Assembly: GCA_023420415.1 (NCBI GenBank)
Contig: JAEZWF010000029.1
Coordinates: 62,001-126,000, forward strand
DNA from: Actinomycetes bacterium
GTDB lineage: Bacteria > Actinomycetota > Actinomycetes > Actinomycetales > Dermatophilaceae
DNA: 64,000 bases
Reading direction: 5' to 3'
The notes below the pieces were generated by a model. It had not been told where the DNA came from. It did no database searches and worked only from the letters and a program-made list of their open reading frames with translations. Position numbers and translations under genes: made by a program. Of this stretch, positions 60,188-64,000 are shown one piece after another (the first letter of the stretch is position 1; the number at the start of each line of letters is the position of its first letter).

Positions 60188-61822
60188 TCAGCCTGCCCAG
60201 GCGCGGTCGATGATCGAGCGGGCGCTCGCTGCGGTGAGCCCGGCGTCCAGGGTGCCGAACGTCGCGCCGCGGTCACCGCCCAGACGTGAGGCGATGAACG
60301 CCTCGGCGACGACGTCGGGCGAGTGCCGCACGAGCAGGGAGGCCTGGAGGGTGGTCGCGAGGTGTTCGACGATGCGCCGGGCGCCCACGGCCGCGTCGGG
60401 CCGCGTGGCCAGGGAGACGACCTCGTCGGCGCGGTCGAGGACGGCACTGTGTCCGGCGCCGAGCTGGACCTCCTTGCGGTAGGCCTCGACGGCGAGGGGC
60501 TCACGCCCGATGCCGCGCAGCACGTCAAGAGCGTTGACGTTGCCCGAGCCCTCCCAGATCGAGTTCAGCGGCGCTTCCCGGTAGAGCCGGGCGAGACCGT
60601 TCTCCTCCACGTATCCATTGCCGCCCAGGCACTCCAGCGCCTCGGCGACCACCGGTGACGTGCGCTTGCACACCCAGTACTTGCCCACGGCCACCCCCAG
60701 CCGCGACAGGGCGGTGTCGCCTTCGTCGACGGCGTGCGCCAGGCGCAGCCCGAGGGTGGTTGCGGCTTCGACCTCGAGGGCAAGGTCGGCGAGGACGTTC
60801 TGCATGAGCGGCTGGTCGACCAGCAGGGCACCGAAGGCTGCCCGGTGCCGCGCGTGGTGGACCGCCCGCACCAGGGCGGCGCGCATCGTGGCCGCCGACC
60901 CGAGGACACAGTCGAGCCGCGTGGAGGCCACCATGTCGAGGATGGTGCGTATGCCGCGGCCCTCATCCCCGACGAGCGCGCCCCACGTGCCGTCGAGCTC
61001 GATCTCGGAGCTGGCGTTCGACCGGTTGCCCAGCTTGTCCTTCAACCGCTGCAGCGCAAAGGAGTTGCGCGTTCCGTCGTCGAGAACGCGCGGCACGAGG
61101 AAGCAGCTGACCCCTGCGTCGGTCTGGGCCAGGACGAGGAAGGCATCGCTCATCGGCGCCGAGCAGAACCACTTGTGCCCGGTCAGCCGGTAGGTCTCGC
61201 CGCCCTCGACGGGGCCGTCCGGAGCCCGGTCCGCGCGGGTCGTGTTGGCGCGCACGTCCGAGCCGCCCTGCTTCTCGGTCATGCCCATGCCGGCGATGAG
61301 CCCACCCTTCTCACCCCGTGGCCGCAGGCCGAAGTCGTAGGTGCGAGAGGCGAGTCCGGGGACCCAGCGGTCCGCCAGGGCGGGCGTCGACGCCAGCGCA
61401 GGCGCAGCGGCATACGACATCGAGATGGGGCACCCGTGCCCCTGCTCGTTCTCCGACCACGCCATGAACCCGGCCGCGCGGCGCACGTGGTCACCGGTGC
61501 CCTGGGGCGCGAGCCACGGTGTGGCCGTGAGCCCGGCACCCACGCCCACGGCCATCAGCTCGTGCCACGCGGGGTGGAACTCGACCTCGTCGATGCGTTC
61601 CCCGCGGGGGGAGTGGGTGCGCAGCCGCGGCTCGAACTCGTTGGCCTGCACCGCCCATGCGCGCGCCTCGTCACTCCCCGCGCGCTCACCGAGGGCGACG
61701 ACCTCGGCGTATGCCGCGTCGCCCGCCCAGCGCCGAAGCCCTTCCGCGAGTGGGGCGTTGGCCGTGAGGGTGTTGGTCTCGGGGAGCGGCGGGACCTGGT
61801 TGGTGACGGCGTGGGTGGGCAC
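60188..61822 (-). CDS. Acyl-CoA dehydrogenase, AidB type
   Basis: A 544-aa flavoprotein of the AidB branch of acyl-CoA dehydrogenases. FAD segments MGMTEKQGGSDVRANTT and TGHKWFCSAPMSDAFLVLAQT; the C-terminal AidB signature is ECLGGNGYVEENGLARLYREAPLNSIWEGSGNVNALDVLR, where the catalytic base position follows RLYREAP. AidB-type members in E. coli act in the adaptive response to alkylation and bind DNA; others are true dehydrogenases. The GTG at 61822 is chosen because TACAGT lies 6 bases upstream. Tail-to-tail with the lipoprotein gene and divergent from the BrkB-like gene. Confidence 0.88.
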   Translation of the reverse strand: MPTHAVTNQVPPLPETNTLTANAPLAEGLRRWAGDAAYAEVVALGERAGSDEARAWAVQANEFEPRLRTHSPRGERIDEVEFHPAWHELMAVGVGAGLTATPWLAPQGTGDHVRRAAGFMAWSENEQGHGCPISMSYAAAPALASTPALADRWVPGLASRTYDFGLRPRGEKGGLIAGMGMTEKQGGSDVRANTTRADRAPDGPVEGGETYRLTGHKWFCSAPMSDAFLVLAQTDAGVSCFLVPRVLDDGTRNSFALQRLKDKLGNRSNASSEIELDGTWGALVGDEGRGIRTILDMVASTRLDCVLGSAATMRAALVRAVHHARHRAAFGALLVDQPLMQNVLADLALEVEAATTLGLRLAHAVDEGDTALSRLGVAVGKYWVCKRTSPVVAEALECLGGNGYVEENGLARLYREAPLNSIWEGSGNVNALDVLRGIGREPLAVEAYRKEVQLGAGHSAVLDRADEVVSLATRPDAAVGARRIVEHLATTLQASLLVRHSPDVVAEAFIASRLGGDRGATFGTLDAGLTAASARSIIDRAWAG

Positions 61823-61828
61823 GATCGC

Positions 61829-61834
61829 ACTGTA
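61829..61834 (-). promoter_or_regulatory. -10 element (TACAGT) for the AidB-like gene
   Basis: TACAGT on the minus strand lies 6 bases before GTG 61822. Confidence 0.5.
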
Positions 61835-61842
61835 GGCCGCGT

Positions 61843-61848
61843 TACCGT
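61843..61848 (+). promoter_or_regulatory. -10 element (TACCGT) for the YihY/BrkB gene
   Basis: TACCGT lies 6 bases before GTG 61855. The two divergent starts are only 32 bases apart, so both promoters are packed in that space. Confidence 0.5.
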
Positions 61849-61854
61849 GAACGC

Positions 61855-63024
61855 GTGAAATTCCGGGCCCGGGTGCGACGCGAGCTGCTGCGCGTCCCCG
61901 GCGCACTGCCCTTGGCACGTCTGGTGATCGAGACCATCCGGGTGTGCATGAAGTATCGCGTGACGGGCCTCGCGTCGGAGGCGGGGTTCTTCATGCTGTT
62001 GTCGTTGCCGCCGCTGGTGCTCGGGTTGTTCGGTGGGGTCGGTTACGTCGGGCAGTGGCTGGGCCAGGACATCGTGGACGACCTGCTCATGGGCATCCAG
62101 CGGTTCGCCGAGCAGTTCCTCGTGGGCGACATCGTCAACACGACCGTCCTGCCGACTGCTCGCGACGTGTTGCAGCAGGGCCGGTTCGACCTCATCTCGA
62201 TCGGTTTCGTGCTCTCGATCTGGTCGGGCTCGCGCGCCCTCAACGTCTTCGTCGACACGATCTCGATCATGTACGGCCAGTCCGGGGTGCGCGGCATCGT
62301 GCAGACGCGGGCGCTGTCACTGAGCCTGTACTTCCTGTCGCTGGTCGTCGGTGTCCTCATCGTGCCCCTCGTGGTGATCGGCCCGACCTGGCTGCGCGAG
62401 CTGCTGCCGGAGAACCTCGAGATCCTGGCTTTGCTCTACTGGCCCGTGGTGGTGCTCCTGACCGTGGCGAGCGTGACCACGCTGTTCCACATCTCCACGC
62501 CGCGGCAGACGCCGTGGCGTCGGGACGTCCCGGGTGCGGCGCTGACGCTGGCGATGTGGGTGCTCGCGTCGTTCGTGCTGCGCGGCACCATCTCGGCGTC
62601 GTTGGGTGACCAGTCGACGTCGATCTACGGGCCGCTGTCGACTCCGATCGTGCTGCTCATCTGGCTCTACGCGCTGGCGATCGCCATCCTCATCGGTGCT
62701 GCCCTCAACGCCGCGATCCGCAAGCTCTACCCCGTCGAGGAGCGACCGACGTTGCGGGTGCAGACGATGGAGTGGGTGAAGGGCAAGGTCGCCGAGGCGC
62801 GTGACAACGGGGCCGCCGACGACGCCCGCCGGCCCGAGGACGACGCGGCCGTGGCCGCGCGGCTGGACGATGCGGAGCAGCTGCTGAGCACCTCGATGGA
62901 GGGCCTGCGCGCCGATGCGCACCGGCCGCTCACCCCACTGCGCGAGGACGGCGAGGAGCCGTCGGGGGAGCGTCGAATGACACGCGTGAGAGCCGATTTG
63001 GAGACGAGTCGCCGGATCGGATAA
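61855..63024 (+). CDS. YihY/BrkB-family membrane protein
   Basis: A 389-aa integral membrane protein with about six helices of the YihY/BrkB (UPF0761) family. The block LASEAGFFMLLSLPPLVLGLFGGVGYVGQWLG is the family opening; SIWSGSRALNVFVDTISIMYG and the C-terminal PLSTPIVLLIWLYALAIAILIGAALNAAIRK follow. The last ~90 residues are a charged cytosolic tail, over whose coding end lies the tRNA promoter. Once annotated as ribonuclease BN, the family has no proven enzymatic role. GTG start from the -10 element. Confidence 0.87.
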   Translation: MKFRARVRRELLRVPGALPLARLVIETIRVCMKYRVTGLASEAGFFMLLSLPPLVLGLFGGVGYVGQWLGQDIVDDLLMGIQRFAEQFLVGDIVNTTVLPTARDVLQQGRFDLISIGFVLSIWSGSRALNVFVDTISIMYGQSGVRGIVQTRALSLSLYFLSLVVGVLIVPLVVIGPTWLRELLPENLEILALLYWPVVVLLTVASVTTLFHISTPRQTPWRRDVPGAALTLAMWVLASFVLRGTISASLGDQSTSIYGPLSTPIVLLIWLYALAIAILIGAALNAAIRKLYPVEERPTLRVQTMEWVKGKVAEARDNGAADDARRPEDDAAVAARLDDAEQLLSTSMEGLRADAHRPLTPLREDGEEPSGERRMTRVRADLETSRRIG

Positions 63025-63025
63025 T
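62998..63025 (+). promoter_or_regulatory. Promoter of the tRNA operon
   Basis: TTGGAG (62998-63003) and GATAAT (63020-63025) are separated by 16 bases, the best -35/-10 pair in the window. It overlaps the last codons of the BrkB-like gene and drives the Gly-Cys-Val tRNAs. Confidence 0.7.
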
Positions 63026-63067
63026 GTCTGTCCGCACGCGCAGGCGGGTGAAAGCCCACCTCAGACA
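63025..63067 (+). promoter_or_regulatory. Structured leader of the tRNA transcript
   Basis: TGTCTG (63025-63030) pairs with CAGACA (63062-63067), enclosing a GGGT-GAAA-GCCC tetraloop hairpin. The left arm touches the expected transcription start, so the fold may be only partly transcribed. Confidence 0.4.
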
Positions 63068-63084
63068 CCAATAGCGCGGGTAAT

Positions 63085-63157
63085 GCGGATGTAGCTCAGT
63101 TGGTAGAGCGCAACCTTGCCAAGGTTGAGGTCGCCGGTTCGAGCCCGGTCATCCGCT
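63085..63157 (+). tRNA. tRNA-Gly (GCC)
   Basis: Acceptor arms GCGGATG and CATCCGC pair fully. The anticodon stem CAACC/GGTTG encloses TTGCCAA, giving anticodon GCC. The T-loop GGTTCGAGCCC is normal. CCA is not encoded. First tRNA of the operon. Confidence 0.95.
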
Positions 63158-63179
63158 CGGAGGGTTTGACCGCCTTCAC

Positions 63180-63250
63180 GGTGGAGTGGCCGAGAGGCGA
63201 GGCAGCGGCCTGCAAAGCCGCGTACACGGGTTCAAATCCCGTCTCCACCT
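63180..63250 (+). tRNA. tRNA-Cys (GCA)
   Basis: Acceptor arms GGTGGAG and CTCCACC pair fully. The anticodon loop CTGCAAA between GCGGC and GCCGC gives GCA. CCA not encoded. 22 bases after tRNA-Gly. Confidence 0.95.
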
Positions 63251-63289
63251 CGGACGGCTCTGGCAGCATGTGGAGTCGAGACCCAGCTA

Positions 63290-63364
63290 GGGCGATTGGC
63301 GCAGTGGTAGCGCGCTTCCTTGACACGGAAGAGGTCACTGGTTCAAACCCAGTATCGCCCACCA
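63290..63364 (+). tRNA. tRNA-Val (GAC)
   Basis: Acceptor arms GGGCGAT and ATCGCCC pair fully. The anticodon loop TTGACAC between CTTCC and GGAAG gives GAC. The 3' CCA is encoded, unlike in the two preceding tRNAs. Confidence 0.95.
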
Positions 63365-63370
63365 GCACGA

Positions 63371-63410
63371 AACGGCCCCTGACCAGCGGACACGCAGGTC
63401 AGGGGCCGTT
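63371..63410 (+). terminator. Terminator of the tRNA operon
   Basis: AACGGCCCCTGACC (63371-63384) pairs perfectly with GGTCAGGGGCCGTT (63397-63410) around a 12-base loop, 6 bases past tRNA-Val. No long T-tract follows. Confidence 0.8.
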
Positions 63411-63482
63411 CGCGTGGGCGCGGGGGCCGACGCACCGTCCGTCGCGCTGTTTGGGGAGCCGCTCCCCGGGTACGTCACCGGT

Positions 63483-64000
63483 GTGAGCGACAACGGTCAC
63501 CCGTCCCGGCCTGCCCGGATGACGACGCACGCCCTGTGGGTGGACCGTCCCCTGCATGCGCAGATCAGAGCCACCGACCTGCCCCGGCCGGGACCCGGCG
63601 AGGTGCTCGTGCGCAGCGTGCACTCCGGCGTCAGCCGGGGGACCGAGACCCTCGTCTACCGCGGCGAGGTGCCGCCGAGCCAGTATGCCGCGATGCGGGC
63701 ACCCTTCCAGGAGGGCGACTTCCCGGGGCCGGTCAAGTACGGCTACCTCACGGTGGGCGTGGTCGAGGAGGGGCCCGATGACCTCAAGGGTCGTACCGTC
63801 TTCACCCTCTACCCGCACCAGACCCGGTTCGTGGTGCCCGCCGACCAGGTCACTGTCGTCCCGGACGGTGTGCCGCCGCGTCGAGCGGTCCTCGCGGGCA
63901 CCGTCGAGACCGCGCTCAACGCCGTCTGGGACGCGCCCGTCCTCGTCGGCGACCGCGTCGCCGTCGTGGGAGCGGGGATGGTCGGCTGCTCGGTTGCCCG
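63483..64000 (+). CDS. Zinc-type alcohol dehydrogenase-like protein, 5' part
   Basis: The frame is open to the right edge, giving 172 codons of the N-terminus. It shows the GroES-like fold of MDR dehydrogenases (PRPGPGEVLVRSVHSGVSRGTE, TLYPHQTRFVVPA) and the beginning of the NAD(P)-binding domain (VAVVGAGMVGCS). It lacks the usual early zinc-ligand Cys/His series, as do the 'dehydrogenase' relatives near pterin synthase and glycosyltransferase genes in actinobacteria. The GTG at 63483 is tentative; an in-frame ATG at 63519 starts at MTTHALWVDRP and may be the real start. A GGGGAG/CTCCCC hairpin lies just upstream (63453-63467). Confidence 0.8.
   Translation, partial: MSDNGHPSRPARMTTHALWVDRPLHAQIRATDLPRPGPGEVLVRSVHSGVSRGTETLVYRGEVPPSQYAAMRAPFQEGDFPGPVKYGYLTVGVVEEGPDDLKGRTVFTLYPHQTRFVVPADQVTVVPDGVPPRRAVLAGTVETALNAVWDAPVLVGDRVAVVGAGMVGCSVA

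Overview
The window is very GC-rich, densely packed actinobacterial chromosome. Gene content (SepH, DUF4193/dut, DUF3710, DUF3159, DUF3000, mycobacterial-type heme genes, a DUF222/HNH '13E12' protein) and the many leaderless GTG/ATG genes point to Micrococcales, most likely an Intrasporangiaceae-like genus. That placement is inference from gene content; no 16S gene is present. No prophage, insertion sequence or CRISPR array was seen, so this is mainly core chromosome with a few accessory genes.

Layout. 0-8 kb: end of a phosphodiesterase gene, thymidine kinase, a Tat-exported family 8 polysaccharide lyase, sepH (cell division), a TRIC-like channel, coproporphyrin ferrochelatase and an inositol-phosphatase-like gene. 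8-16 kb: a conserved actinobacterial block, DUF4193-dut-DUF3710-OB fold-DUF3159, then two RCK (TrkA) proteins divergent from a KimA/KUP-like APC permease coupled to a TRAM-domain RNA methyltransferase. 16-20 kb: aconitase with a perfect operator-like palindrome upstream and a perfect hairpin downstream. 20-28 kb: accessory genes (MazG-like, DUF222/HNH, secreted SGNH hydrolase, a VWA/AAA ATPase pair, DinB) and a decayed BKACE gene. 28-35 kb: a LacI-controlled sugar ABC importer operon divergent from a glycogen-debranching-like hydrolase, with a palindromic operator between them. 35-45 kb: dxs, a PucR-type regulator, 3-hydroxybutyrate dehydrogenase, a fatty-acid oxidation operon (thiolase plus multifunctional alpha subunit), RNase D and DUF3000. 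45-51 kb: hemE, hemY and hemQ of the coproporphyrin-dependent heme pathway, completed by hemH at 6 kb, plus DUF4349 and msrB. 51-57 kb: a fused polymerase-ligase (LigD type without nuclease domain), hydrolase, RibD-like reductase, ZapE-like ATPase and PPK2. 57-64 kb: a large Asp-box propeller lipoprotein, an AidB-like acyl-CoA dehydrogenase, a YihY/BrkB membrane protein, a Gly-Cys-Val tRNA operon with promoter and terminator, and the start of a zinc-type dehydrogenase.

The dut-RCK-dxs-RNase D-hemE-hemY-hemQ-msrB set matches, from memory, the M. tuberculosis segment around Rv2674-Rv2701, expanded here by inserted genes.

Two sequence-level signals are not explained by genes. First, the heptamer GTATGCC/GGCATAC occurs about sixty times on both strands. 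It appears in every reading frame and forces rare codons (TAT, ATA). Second, an extended 14-mer, GGTATGCCGCGTGG, occurs six times, two of them as the arms of the hairpin after aconitase. Many genes also carry a TAnnnT -10 element only 6-8 bases before the start codon, which indicates leaderless transcripts and settles several starts.
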